Of a DNA stretch of 64,000 nucleotides, positions 34,639 to 43,269 are shown piece after piece. Below the pieces are notes generated by a model. The model saw nothing but the letters and a program-made list of their open reading frames with translations, was not told the DNA's origin and did no database searches. The stretch spans positions 62,001 through 126,000 of the forward strand of contig NZ_FODV01000002.1 in NCBI RefSeq assembly GCF_900110465.1. Reading direction: 5' to 3'. The position numbers and the translations under genes are program-made. The stretch's first letter is position 1. The number at the start of each line of letters is the position of its first letter. The stretch comes from Halogranum amylolyticum. GTDB lineage: Archaea > Halobacteriota > Halobacteria > Halobacteriales > Haloferacaceae.

Positions 34639-35805
34639 GTGATCACAGTGGCGAGTGACACACAGAAGACAGAACTCACCTCGGCGCCGAGGTGGTGGCC
34701 CGCGTGGCTCGACGGGTCGCTTCTCACTCTCGCCGTCGGCAGCTGCCTCGTCGTCCTCTGCTCGACGCTCGTTCAGGTGAGTTTCGGCGCGTTCACCATG
34801 TCGATCCAGCAGGCGTGGCGCGCGGTGTTCGACCCGATCGTGTGGTCGAACCCGTACGTCCTCTTGCAGTTCTTCTTCGGGGAGGGCGTCGCGACGACCG
34901 TCGCGAACCTCACGGGGCTGTCGACAGCGAGCGTCGACCTGTCGAAGGAGACGCTTATCGTCTGGAACATCCGACTCCCGCGCGTCGTGGTCGGTGCCCT
35001 CGTCGGGATGAACCTCGCCGTCTCGGGAGCGATCTTTCAGGCGGTCACTCGCAACGAACTCGCGAGCCCGTACATCCTCGGCGTGAGTTCGGGGGCCGGC
35101 CTCGCCATCCTGCTCACGCTCGTCGTCTTCACCGGCTTCTCGACGTTCCTCCCGGTGTTCGCCGCGCTCGGCGGGACGACGGCGTTCCTCGTCGTCTACG
35201 CCATCGCGTGGAAGAACGGGACGAGTCCGGTCCGACTCGTCCTCGCGGGCGTCATCGTCTCGACGATCTTCGGATCGCTGCAGACGGCGATGTATCTACT
35301 GGCGAGCGACATCAGCGTCGTCCAGAGCGCCATCGCGTGGACGACCGGGTCGCTCACCGGCACCGACTGGGAGCAGGTCCGGATGATCCTCCCGTGGACG
35401 CTGTTCGCGACGATACCGCTCTCGATCGTCGCCTCCCGGCAGCTGAACGTGCTCCTGCTCGGCGAGAAGACGGCGAAAGCGCTGGGGATGTCCGTCGAGC
35501 GCGTCCGATTCGCGCTCTCGGGTGTCGCCATCCTCGCCGCGAGCGCCGCCATCTCGGTGGCCGGCATCGTCGGCTTCGTCGGTCTCATCGTCCCGCACGT
35601 CGTCCGAAACATCGTCGGCAGCGACTACAAGCGACTCGTCGTCGGCTGTCTGTTCGCCGGGCCGGCGCTGATGGTCGCCGCCGACGTCGGCGCACGACTG
35701 GCGCTGAGCCCGACGCAGATCCCCGTCGGCATCGTCACCGGACTCGTCGGCGGGCCGTACTTCCTGTATCTCATGCGCAAGAAAGAACGGTTAGGTGAAC
35801 TATGA
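34639..35805 (+). CDS. FecCD-family ABC transporter permease
   Basis: 388 residues, about ten membrane helices, homologous to FecD/FhuB/BtuC permeases. LPRVVVGALVGMNLAVSGAIFQAVTRN near 115 and ASPYILGVSSGAGLAIL near 140 are family signatures, and IVGFVGLIVPHVVRNIVGSDYK near 315 is the coupling-helix region that touches the ATPase. The GTG start directly abuts the preceding stop; a second GTG three codons later is possible. It overlaps the ATPase gene by four bases. Confidence 0.92.
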   Translation: MITVASDTQKTELTSAPRWWPAWLDGSLLTLAVGSCLVVLCSTLVQVSFGAFTMSIQQAWRAVFDPIVWSNPYVLLQFFFGEGVATTVANLTGLSTASVDLSKETLIVWNIRLPRVVVGALVGMNLAVSGAIFQAVTRNELASPYILGVSSGAGLAILLTLVVFTGFSTFLPVFAALGGTTAFLVVYAIAWKNGTSPVRLVLAGVIVSTIFGSLQTAMYLLASDISVVQSAIAWTTGSLTGTDWEQVRMILPWTLFATIPLSIVASRQLNVLLLGEKTAKALGMSVERVRFALSGVAILAASAAISVAGIVGFVGLIVPHVVRNIVGSDYKRLVVGCLFAGPALMVAADVGARLALSPTQIPVGIVTGLVGGPYFLYLMRKKERLGEL

Positions 35806-36680
35806 GCGACGAATCGCTGGAGTCGCCGGTCGGTCGCGAGCAGTTGGACGGCGACAGAGAGCTCCACGAGACGGATGCCGCCGAGGCGACGCATCTCCGC
35901 GGCGAGGAACTCGCCATCAGCTATCCGACCACCGAGAACCCCGTCGTCGAGTGCGAACGCGTCGACATCCCCGCCGGAGAGGTGACGGCGCTCGTCGGGC
36001 CGAACGGGTCGGGGAAGAGTACGCTCCTGAAGACGATGGCGAAGCAGTTAGACGCCGACCGAGGCCACGTTCTCCTCGACGGGGCGGAGGTCCGTGACCT
36101 CGGGACGAAAGAACTCGCCCGGCGACTCGGACTGCTGTCGCAGGAGAACGAGGCACCGGGGAGCCTCACGGTCGAGGACCTCGTCTACCACGGTCGCTAC
36201 CCGCATCGTGGCTTCTTCGAGTCCGTCGGCGAAGACGACGAGCAGGCCGTCGAACGGGCACTCGACCTGGCGGGCGTCGACCATCTCCGCGACGACGAGG
36301 TCGGCAACCTGAGCGGCGGTCAGAAACAGCTGGCGTGGATCGCGATGGTGCTCGCCCAGGAGACCGACGTCCTCCTCTTGGACGAGCCGACGACGTATCT
36401 CGACTTACACCATCAACTGCGCGTGATGGAAGTGATCCGGACGTTGAACCGTGAACGCGACGTCACCGTCGCCGTCGTCCTCCACGACATCGGACAGGCC
36501 GCCCGGTTCGCGGACAACCTCATCGCCATGAAGGACGGCGGACTGTACGACTGGGGGCCGCCGCGGAAGGTCGTCTCCGAAGAGCTGCTACGGGACGTGT
36601 TCCGCGTCGACGCCGACGTGGACGCCGACCATCCGACCGGGCCACACATCTCGCCACACCGCGCGCTCGACGACGAGTAG
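35802..36680 (+). CDS. Iron-siderophore-type ABC transporter ATP-binding protein
   Basis: 292-residue ATPase of the FecE/FepC group. Walker A is GPNGSGKST at 66-74, the signature LSGGQKQ falls near 168-174, and Walker B LLLDEPTTYLDL follows near 189; the H-loop is VLHDIGQA. The first 30 residues are an acidic extension beyond the usual family start. It overlaps the permease gene by four bases. Together with the binding protein this makes a complete importer. Confidence 0.93.
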   Translation: MSDESLESPVGREQLDGDRELHETDAAEATHLRGEELAISYPTTENPVVECERVDIPAGEVTALVGPNGSGKSTLLKTMAKQLDADRGHVLLDGAEVRDLGTKELARRLGLLSQENEAPGSLTVEDLVYHGRYPHRGFFESVGEDDEQAVERALDLAGVDHLRDDEVGNLSGGQKQLAWIAMVLAQETDVLLLDEPTTYLDLHHQLRVMEVIRTLNRERDVTVAVVLHDIGQAARFADNLIAMKDGGLYDWGPPRKVVSEELLRDVFRVDADVDADHPTGPHISPHRALDDE

Positions 36681-36681
36681 G

Positions 36682-36733
36682 TTTTGGCCCGCCTAAAATT
36701 CGGAGTGATTTTGTCAATTTAGGCTAGCCTAAA
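36682..36733 (+). promoter_or_regulatory. Two palindromic iron-type operators
   Basis: TTTTGGC-CCG-CCTAAAA (36682-36698) and the perfect palindrome TTTAGGCTAGCCTAAA (36718-36733) lie between the ATPase stop and the next ATG at 36737. With the site at 33444 the shared form is TTTTRGS-n3-4-SCYAAAA, close to sites bound by DtxR/IdeR-type metalloregulators. The perfect site ends three bases before the ATG. Confidence 0.6.
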
Positions 36734-36736
36734 ATC

Positions 36737-37632
36737 ATGGCTGAAGAGACGAATCAGACGCGACGGCGGTTTTAGAGCTGTCTGTCGGGGTTACAGGGAG
36801 TATCGCATTGGCGGGATGTACAGGTACGTCTGGAGACGACGCGGCGACGGAGACGACGAACACGATGGACGACTCCACCACGGGGTCGGGTGAGACGAGT
36901 CAGCAGACCGCGGAGTCGAGTTACGCGGTGACGATGGAACCGATGGGGGCCGTGGAGTTCGAGGCGGTCCCCGAGTCGTGGGTCGCCTACAAGACCGGTT
37001 ACGGTGACATGGGCGTCGCGCTCGGCATCGGCGACGGGGTGGTCGGCGTCGACCGTCCTCATGAGTCGTTTCGACTGCTGAAAGAGCGGTTCTACAGCCA
37101 ACTTCCGGGGTTCGAACTGGATCTCGACGACACGACGAACATCCGGGCCGACGGCATCGCGCTGATGAACGGGGGGTCCGACCCCGCGAAGGGTGTCTTC
37201 TACGCGATGGACCCGACCGCGGCGGGCTACGAGATGAAGCAGTACCGTGACCTCGGCATCCGGAACGCCTTCGATGGGGTCGAGACCGGTGAGTTCGGAA
37301 GGACGGACTACGAGACGCTCCTGGAGGTCGACCCCGAGATCGTCGTCTTCCACTGGGGCGTCACCTACGAGAAGGACGCCTTCGAGTCGCGCTTCGTCGA
37401 ACCGCTCGTGAACCACGAGGTTGGCAAAGAGCTCACGGCAGTGAAAGAGGGGAATCTCTACCCCGGCGGGACGGCCGAGCAGGGGCCCGTCATCAACCTC
37501 TTCCAGACCGAGATGCTGGCACAGCAGCAGTACCCCGAGCAGTTCGGCCAGTATCCGGGGCTGGGCGAGATCCCCGACCGAACACTGTTCGACTGCCAGC
37601 GGGTCGCGGACATCGTCACAGGGGAGCTCTGA
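36737..37632 (+). pseudogene. Decayed second substrate-binding protein gene (frameshift plus internal deletion)
   Basis: From the ATG at 36737 the frame reads MAEETNQTRRRF and then meets TAG at 36773. Moving one base back in the TTTT run (36770-36773) restores LELSVGVTGSIALAGC, the rest of a Tat signal and lipobox, and the frame then runs to 37632. One T appears lost. Compared with the intact paralogue at 33466, about 110 residues are also missing in frame after TTNIRADGIAL, removing the middle of the binding fold. Restart from an internal codon would give a non-exported fragment. The operators upstream remain intact. Confidence 0.75.
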
Positions 37633-37727
37633 GATGACGAGACGAGTGGACGTTCAGAATCGAAGCTCCGAGCTACTGGTGGCCGAAGTGGGAACGTCCA
37701 TACCAACTACACCCGAACGAGGAAACG

Positions 37728-38579
37728 ATGACGGACGACACGGTACGACAGACGACGGCAGGCTCTGGTACGAGAGAGGAGATGGACAGCTACGACGTCC
37801 TCGTCGTCGGCGGCGGGGTCGCCGGGTCGACGGCCAGTGTGTTCACCGCTCGCGCCGGGCTCGGAACCGTCGTCGTCGACGACGGCGAGTCGATTCTCCG
37901 CCGGAACGCCCACCTCGAGAACTTTCCCGGCTTTCCGGCGGGTGTGAACTCGAACCTGTTCACCGACATGCTGGAGGCACAGTCGACGCGGAACGGCGCA
38001 GATCACCTCGACGGTCGAGTGACGGAGGTTCGGCGTGTCGAAGACGAAGCAGGAGAGGAGACGCCCGGAGGCGACGCGCGGTTCGTCGCGACCGTCGCCA
38101 CCGACGAGTCGGACGACACGGAGCTCGCCGCACGGTTCGTCGTCGTCGCCTCGTGGGCCGACGTCGACTACCTCGACGGACTCGACGTCGACGTCCGCGA
38201 CGCAGGGAGCAAACGCTACGTCGACGACGACGGCCTCGGCCGGACGAACGTCGACGGCGTCTACGTCGGCGGACGACTCGCCGAACGCTACCACCAGGCG
38301 ATCGTCGCCGCCGGTCACGGCGCGGAGGTCGCCATCACCCTGATCCACGACTCCGAGACGCCCTACTACCACGACTGGGTCGCTCCGGAGGGCTACTTCA
38401 CCGACCGCGGCCGCGAGGTCCCGCCCGGCTGTGAAGAGATCTCGGAGACCGAACGGCAGGCACGCGAACGGGAGTCGATCGCGGCGATGCAGGAGTACTT
38501 CGCGGAGCCGCATCCGGAACCCCAACGAACCCACCCCAGTCTCGTCGACGACGAGCTCGGTCGACTCTCCGACGAGTGA
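37728..38579 (+). CDS. Thioredoxin-reductase-like flavoprotein lacking CxxC and NADPH domain
   Basis: 283 residues. The FAD-binding GGGVAGSTASVFTARAG is near 28-44, HLENFPGF near 63 and TNVDGVYVGGRLAERYHQAIVAAGHGAEVA near 180-208, all as in thioredoxin reductases. The middle of the protein, where TrxR has its NADPH domain and redox CxxC, is replaced by an acidic stretch, and the only cysteine is in PPGCEE near the C-terminus. It lies 95 bases after the iron importer genes, so a role in reducing ferric-siderophore by an external electron donor is plausible but unproven. Confidence 0.75.
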   Translation: MTDDTVRQTTAGSGTREEMDSYDVLVVGGGVAGSTASVFTARAGLGTVVVDDGESILRRNAHLENFPGFPAGVNSNLFTDMLEAQSTRNGADHLDGRVTEVRRVEDEAGEETPGGDARFVATVATDESDDTELAARFVVVASWADVDYLDGLDVDVRDAGSKRYVDDDGLGRTNVDGVYVGGRLAERYHQAIVAAGHGAEVAITLIHDSETPYYHDWVAPEGYFTDRGREVPPGCEEISETERQARERESIAAMQEYFAEPHPEPQRTHPSLVDDELGRLSDE

Positions 38580-38605
38580 CGTAGTCGCCGATCAGTGACC
38601 CTCCC

Positions 38606-38628
38606 ACACCAGTTTTCAAATGTTTCAG
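38606..38628 (+). repeat. Origin recognition box ORB1
   Basis: ACACCAGTTTTCAAATG followed by TTTCAG, plus-strand orientation. Confidence 0.8.
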
Positions 38629-38700
38629 TCGTCGAGAGGGGGGAGGGTGGATGACGGTCATGAGATGAGTATATAAACGAACGCGCTCTCTCGCCCCGAC

Positions 38701-38723
38701 ACACCAGTTTTCAAATGTTGCAC
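38701..38723 (+). repeat. Origin recognition box ORB2
   Basis: ACACCAGTTTTCAAATG followed by TTGCAC. The first 19 bases are identical to ORB1, 95 bases away in the same orientation. Confidence 0.8.
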
Positions 38724-38755
38724 TCGGCCGCTGTCGGGTGGTTTCTACTCTCTAC

Positions 38756-38810
38756 CTAACCAGCAATAATAACATATATAGTAAAGTTTATAATATATAA
38801 TAGTTTAGGC
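38756..38810. other. AT-rich candidate duplex-unwinding element
   Basis: About 50 bases made mainly of A and T (ACATATATAGTAAAG, TTTATAATATATAATAG), by far the lowest GC of the window, lying between the two oppositely oriented ORB pairs. This is where unwinding would be expected to start. Confidence 0.75.
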
Positions 38811-39021
38811 AGAGAGAGGAGACGAGTGTCGACGCCGCCGAGACCGTCTATAGATTCGGTCGTCGACGCGACTCGTGAGGTCGTGGACTCTCGACGGTCG
38901 GATCGTCTTTCCCGGTTACCCTCGCCCGCACCCAGCAGTTGAAACTCGCTGAGAGAGAGGCCGGATGGAGGTGAGACGGGAAGTGACAGCGGGACGTCCG
39001 ACCCCCTCCCCCTCCTCACAC

Positions 39022-39044
39022 GCAGAACATTTGCAAACTGCTGT
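39022..39044 (-). repeat. Origin recognition box ORB3
   Basis: Minus-strand box; plus strand reads GAACATTTGCAAACTGCTGT. The core has GCAGTTTGCAAATG against CCAGTTTTCAAATG in ORB1. Confidence 0.75.
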
Positions 39045-39075
39045 GGGAGGGTCACTCCCTCCCCTCCGCTCTCGC

Positions 39076-39098
39076 TCGGAACATTTGCAAACTGCTGT
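39076..39098 (-). repeat. Origin recognition box ORB4
   Basis: Same core as ORB3 (GAACATTTGCAAACTGCTGT on the plus strand), 54 bases further on and in the same orientation. Confidence 0.75.
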
Positions 39099-39195
39099 GA
39101 GAGGGTCGTCGAGGCGTTCCGGAGACGGGGAATCATTTGAAACACGTGAAGCACTTGAAAAAAGATAAGTAGGGCGCACTGGAGCGTCGAAGTAC

Positions 39196-40455
39196 ATGGC
39201 ACCGGATTCTATTTTCGAGGACGAGGCCGAGGTCTTCAGGAACATCGAGGTCCTCGAGGAGGACTACACCCCCGAGACTATCCTCTGCCGTGACGAGGCC
39301 ATGAGCGAGTACATCAACGTCCTCAAACCGATCTACAAGGGTCGACCGCCGCAGAACGCGTTTCTATACGGTGATACGGGAGTCGGTAAGACGGCGGTCA
39401 CCAACCATCTTACGAACCAGCTCGAACGCGACATCGTCCAGAAGAACGAGGAGGCCGACGACCCCATCAACCTCACCATCGTCAAGGTGAACTGTCAGAA
39501 CCTCACCTCGACCGGTGAGGAGACCTCCTCATATCAGGTTGCCATCGCTCTCGTCAACGAACTCCGGTCGCCGAAGGACATGATCGCCTCGACGGGGTAC
39601 GCCCCGCAGGCAGTCTACTCGATGCTGTACGACGAGATCGACGAACTCGGCGGGACCGTCCTCATCATCTTAGACGAGGTCGACCGCATCGGCGGCGACG
39701 ACACCATCCTCTACGAACTGCCGCGTGCCCGTGCCAACGAGAAGATCGAGAACGCCCGTATCGGCCTCGTAGGCATCTCGAACGACTACACGTTCCGAAC
39801 CAACCTCTCGCCGAAGGTGAAAGACACGCTCTGTGAGACCGAGTTGAAGTTCCCCGCCTACAACGCGAACCAGCTCCGCGAGATCCTCCACGACCGCGCC
39901 TCGCGCGCGCTCCACGACGGCACCTACACCGAGGACGTCATCGCGCTCTGTGCGGCGCTCGCGACCCGGGAATCCTCCGGCAGTGCGCGGAAGGCGATCA
40001 ACCTCCTCCGGCGGGCCGGCGAGATCGCAGAGAACACCGGTACTACCAGCATCACGGAGCGACACGTCCACCAGGCGAAAGACGACCTCGAGTACGGCGA
40101 CATGGTCGACTCCATCACCGACCAGGACGCACACAAGCAGTACATCCTCGCAGCCGTCGCACATCTCTCGCAGGCCGACCGCACCCCCGCGCGGGTGAAA
40201 GAGGTCCACAGGACGTACGAACACGTCGCCGACAGCTACGGCGCGGACCCGCTGAGCCAACGCGGGATGTACAACCATCTGACGAAACTGGCGATGCTCG
40301 GCTTTCTCACCTCCCACGACAACAACGAGGGGATCAAGGGCGGGCAGTACTACGAGTTCGAGTTCAGCGACGAGGTCGACTCGAAGAAAGTCAGCGAGGC
40401 GTTCGAGCAGATGGGGCTCACGTGGCAGTCCTTCCAGATTCAGCAGCGTCTGTAG
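39196..40455 (+). CDS. cdc6: Orc1/Cdc6 replication initiator
   Basis: 419-residue AAA+ protein that binds ORB sites and loads the MCM helicase. Walker A is GDTGVGKT at 59-66, Walker B LIILDEVDRIGG at 156-167, and sensor-2-like SGSARKAINLLRRAGEIA lies near 264-281. The C-terminal winged helix (about 315-415) has RVKEVHRTYEHVADSYG and LSQRGMYNHLTKLAMLGFL. Boxes on both sides of the gene mark its own origin. Start codon context AAAAAAGATAAGTAG 25-40 bases upstream may hold the promoter, overlapping half-ORBs, so the protein may control its own transcription. Confidence 0.96.
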   Translation: MAPDSIFEDEAEVFRNIEVLEEDYTPETILCRDEAMSEYINVLKPIYKGRPPQNAFLYGDTGVGKTAVTNHLTNQLERDIVQKNEEADDPINLTIVKVNCQNLTSTGEETSSYQVAIALVNELRSPKDMIASTGYAPQAVYSMLYDEIDELGGTVLIILDEVDRIGGDDTILYELPRARANEKIENARIGLVGISNDYTFRTNLSPKVKDTLCETELKFPAYNANQLREILHDRASRALHDGTYTEDVIALCAALATRESSGSARKAINLLRRAGEIAENTGTTSITERHVHQAKDDLEYGDMVDSITDQDAHKQYILAAVAHLSQADRTPARVKEVHRTYEHVADSYGADPLSQRGMYNHLTKLAMLGFLTSHDNNEGIKGGQYYEFEFSDEVDSKKVSEAFEQMGLTWQSFQIQQRL

Positions 40456-40463
40456 CTCTCTAC

Positions 40464-40486
40464 CGGGAGCATTTGAAAACTGCTGT
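40464..40486 (-). repeat. Origin recognition box ORB5
   Basis: Nine bases after the cdc6 stop. On the minus strand it reads ACAGCAGTTTTCAAATG, one mismatch to the ORB1 core. Confidence 0.75.
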
Positions 40487-40524
40487 CTGTGTCGGAGTCT
40501 CGTTCCGCTGTAGGCGCTCTCTCT

Positions 40525-40547
40525 GGTGAGCACTTGCAAACCGGTGT
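40525..40547 (-). repeat. Origin recognition box ORB6 (divergent)
   Basis: Minus strand ACACCGGTTTGCAAGTG, three mismatches to ORB1 over 17 bases, in the same orientation as ORB5 and 61 bases from it. Confidence 0.65.
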
Positions 40548-40674
40548 TCTGCCCGGGTCAGACGACGCCGACCCTATCGTCGCGTGAGAGGGTTTCCGTC
40601 GAACCCTGATCAAGTCGGTTTCACGACCGCCGAGAGAGACACCGTTAAATCGCACCGAACAGAACCACGAACGA

Positions 40675-41835
40675 ATGCTGGAAGGAGTGAACGTCGCCCT
40701 CGGTGTGTCGGGCAGCATCGCCGCCGTGAAGGTGGTCGAACTGGCCCACGAACTTCGGCGACACGGGGCGTCGGTCCGCGGAGTGATGACCCACAGCGCA
40801 CAGGGTATCGTCCACCCGTGGGCCGTCGAGTTCGCCACCGAACACGACGTGGTGACGGAGCTAACGGGCCGCGTCGAACACGTCGAACTCTGCGGTCGCG
40901 ACGGCTGGGCCGACGTCCTGTTGCTCGCGCCGGCGACGGCGAACACGGTCGGGAAGATCGCCGCCGCTGTCGACGACACGCCCGTGACGACCTGCGCGAC
41001 CACCGCCCTCGGCGCCGACGTGCCGGTCGTCGTCGCTCCGGCGATGCACGAACCGATGTACGACCATCCGGGCGTGCTGGACGCCATCGCCCGCCTGGAG
41101 GAGTGGGACGTCGACTTCGTCGACCCGCGTGTCGAAGAGGGGAAGGCCAAGATCGCCACCGAGGCGGCCATCGTCACCGGCGTCGCGAGCGCGACTACCG
41201 AGAAGCCACTCGCGGGGACGAAGGTGGTCGTCACCGCCGGCGCGACGAGCGAACCGCTCGACCCGGTTCGCGTCCTCACCAACCGCTCCTCCGGGAAGAC
41301 CGGCCGCGCCGTCGCGCGCGCCTGTCACGTCTTCGGGGCAGACGTGACGCTCGTCCACGACGGACCCGACGTCCACTACGCCGACGTCCGCCGAGCGGAG
41401 ACGAGCGCGGAGATGCTCGCCGCCGTCGAGGCCGCCTGTCGCGACGCCGACGCGCTCGTCTCGGCCGCCGCCATCAGCGACTACACCGTCGACGCGAGCG
41501 ACGAGAAGATCCGCTCGGGCGAACCCCGGACGCTCGAGCTCGTCCCGACCCCGAAGCTGATCGATACGGTCCGCGAGGAGTACCCGAGTCTCACCATCGT
41601 CGGCTTCAAAGCCGAGACCTCCGGCGACGACGAGGCGATGGTCGAGGAGGCCCGTCGCATCCTCGACCGCGTCGGGCTGGCGTTCGTCGTCGCCAACGAC
41701 GCCTCCGTGATGGGCGACGACGAGACGCGCACCCTGTTCGTCCGTGGAGACTCGACCGAGGAGTTCGCCGGGAGCAAAGCAGCCCTCGGCGAACGCGTCG
41801 CGGCCGGACTGGGCCGCGAACTCGACGAGGCGTAG
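40675..41835 (+). CDS. coaBC: Bifunctional phosphopantothenoylcysteine decarboxylase / phosphopantothenate--cysteine ligase
   Basis: 386 residues for two steps of coenzyme A synthesis. The N-terminal CoaC flavoprotein half (about 1-175) starts NVALGVSGSIAAVK and has the His-containing IVHPWAVEFAT, PATANTVGKIA and PAMHEPMYDHP, the last matching the substrate-binding PAMNxxM motif with His for Asn. The CoaB half (about 183-386) has VVTAGATSEPLDPVRVLTNRSSGKTG and SAAAISDYTV. It directly follows the origin, on the same strand as cdc6 after 219 bases that hold ORB5 and ORB6. Confidence 0.93.
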   Translation: MLEGVNVALGVSGSIAAVKVVELAHELRRHGASVRGVMTHSAQGIVHPWAVEFATEHDVVTELTGRVEHVELCGRDGWADVLLLAPATANTVGKIAAAVDDTPVTTCATTALGADVPVVVAPAMHEPMYDHPGVLDAIARLEEWDVDFVDPRVEEGKAKIATEAAIVTGVASATTEKPLAGTKVVVTAGATSEPLDPVRVLTNRSSGKTGRAVARACHVFGADVTLVHDGPDVHYADVRRAETSAEMLAAVEAACRDADALVSAAAISDYTVDASDEKIRSGEPRTLELVPTPKLIDTVREEYPSLTIVGFKAETSGDDEAMVEEARRILDRVGLAFVVANDASVMGDDETRTLFVRGDSTEEFAGSKAALGERVAAGLGRELDEA

Positions 41836-42141
41836 GTTCCGCAGCGTTCTCGACCGGCGAGCGACCACGGTTTCTGTTTCCACGCCGGGCGCGCGCGTTT
41901 TCGTTCGTCTCCCGAGTCTCCGTACTCCCGTTCGTTCCTCAAACGTCCGCGCTTCCGTCCGTTCGTTCGGGAATCGTTTCCGCTTCTGTCCGTCTGATAC
42001 TGTACCCACAACCCCCGACGAGAGATGAGAATAGTTTTGCGTCAATAGCTACTCGCTCCAAACGATTAGTTACTATGTGGAGTCGAACAGAGCCGAGGGA
42101 CTGTCGACCCCCGGACAGTCACCAAACGAGGTGGAAAACCC
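41836..42141. other. Pyrimidine-rich gene-free spacer before the mrp operon
   Basis: 306 bases with no convincing gene. From about 41865 to 42000 the plus strand is strongly pyrimidine-biased, with repeated TCCGTNCGTTCG-like words. The right end is AT-richer (ACGATTAGTTACTATG near 42062-42077) and probably contains the mrp promoter. Confidence 0.5.
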
Positions 42142-43269
42142 GTGGCGGATGAAGCGAGCGCACACGTACTCGTCCCGGTCGGCGAGTCGCCGACGCTCCG
42201 TAACACCGTCGCCTACGCCGTCCAGACCGCCCGCGAGCGCGCCGAGGAGACGGGCGAAACAGCGATCGTCCACTTCGTCTACCCCGCAGTGTGGCGGGCG
42301 GTAGAGCCGACCCGCGCGGAGAAGTTCGAACGCGCCGAAGAGCTGTTGGACCGCGTCGAACTGTGGGCCAAGGAGGACCTCGCCGGCGACGAAGAGGCGG
42401 AGGACCGAGCCGCCGAACCGGTCATCGACGTCGAGACGGCGATCGTCGGGGACGAGGACTATCTGTTCAGTCCGGCCGACTTCGCCCGCGTCATCGTCGC
42501 CTACGCGAACGAACACGACCTCGACCGCATCGTCGTCGACCCGGAGTACCAGCCCGGCGGCAACGCACCGATGCTCCGTCCGCTGGAGTTCGAACTGTCC
42601 CGGAGTGACCTCTACGTGGAAGAGGCGCCGGTCGAACGGCCGGCACGGCGAGGCGTCCTCGTCGGTCGCGAGAGTCTCAGCCAGTATCTCATCGTGTTCG
42701 GGACGTCCTACCTGTTCTACCTCACGCTGGGTGGGTTCAGCGGGACGTTCGACCTCGTGACCGGGGCGATAAGCGCCGGCATCGTCACACTCGTCCTCGG
42801 GCAGATCTCGTTGAAGGGACGTCCCGACCTAAAGCGGATCCCCGGCGAATTCGGCCGGATGCTCCTCTATATCCCCTATCTCGTCTGGGAGATCGCGAAG
42901 GCGAACGTCACGTTGGCGTACGTCATCCTCCACCCGCGACTCCCGATCGACCCGAAGATGGTCCAGTTCAGAGCGGCCGTCTGGAACGACCTCCCGGCGA
43001 CGACGCTCGCGAACAGTATCACGCTCACGCCCGGGACGCTCACCGTCGAAGTGAGTCAGCGGGAGTTCTACATCCACTCGCTGACCCGCTCGGCCCGCCG
43101 CGACCTCCTCGAGGGGGCGCTCGAACGCGCCGTCCGGTTCGTCTTCTACGGTCGCGCGGCCGCGCGAATCCCGAGTCCGCGAGAGCGGGAGGCCGAGCGC
43201 GAGGACCAGCAGTCGACACAGCAGGACGCGCCGACGGCCACCGCCGCAGGCGAGGAGGGTGAGGAATGA
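42142..43269 (+). CDS. mrpE: Mrp antiporter subunit E fused to a UspA-like domain
   Basis: 375 residues. The first 165 resemble a universal-stress-protein domain (HVLVPVGESPTLRNTVAYAVQTA, then IVAYANEHDLDRIVVDPEYQP). Residues about 175-330 are MnhE/MrpE proper, with membrane helices near 182-200 and 207-222, LLYIPYLVWEIAKANVTLAYVILHP, and the family tail NSITLTPGTLTVEV. The C-terminus is charged and disordered. It starts with GTG and leads a nine-gene operon for a multi-subunit sodium/proton antiporter. The USP part may bind ATP and gate the complex. Confidence 0.9.
   Translation: MADEASAHVLVPVGESPTLRNTVAYAVQTARERAEETGETAIVHFVYPAVWRAVEPTRAEKFERAEELLDRVELWAKEDLAGDEEAEDRAAEPVIDVETAIVGDEDYLFSPADFARVIVAYANEHDLDRIVVDPEYQPGGNAPMLRPLEFELSRSDLYVEEAPVERPARRGVLVGRESLSQYLIVFGTSYLFYLTLGGFSGTFDLVTGAISAGIVTLVLGQISLKGRPDLKRIPGEFGRMLLYIPYLVWEIAKANVTLAYVILHPRLPIDPKMVQFRAAVWNDLPATTLANSITLTPGTLTVEVSQREFYIHSLTRSARRDLLEGALERAVRFVFYGRAAARIPSPREREAEREDQQSTQQDAPTATAAGEEGEE

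Larger units (their letters stand above)
38580..39195. other. Replication origin region upstream of cdc6
   Basis: 616 bases without a gene. Two ORB-like boxes in one orientation, then an AT-rich segment, then two ORB-like boxes in the opposite orientation, then cdc6. A further pair of weak half-boxes (CATTTGAAACACGTG and GCACTTGAAAAAAG, 39134-39162) overlaps the cdc6 promoter. This is the classical layout of a haloarchaeal Orc1/Cdc6-dependent origin. Confidence 0.85.

Noticed and set aside
39134..39162. Two further ORB boxes in the cdc6 promoter
   Set aside because: Only half of the consensus is present in each (CATTTGAAAC, GCACTTGAAA), so I mention them as half-boxes only.
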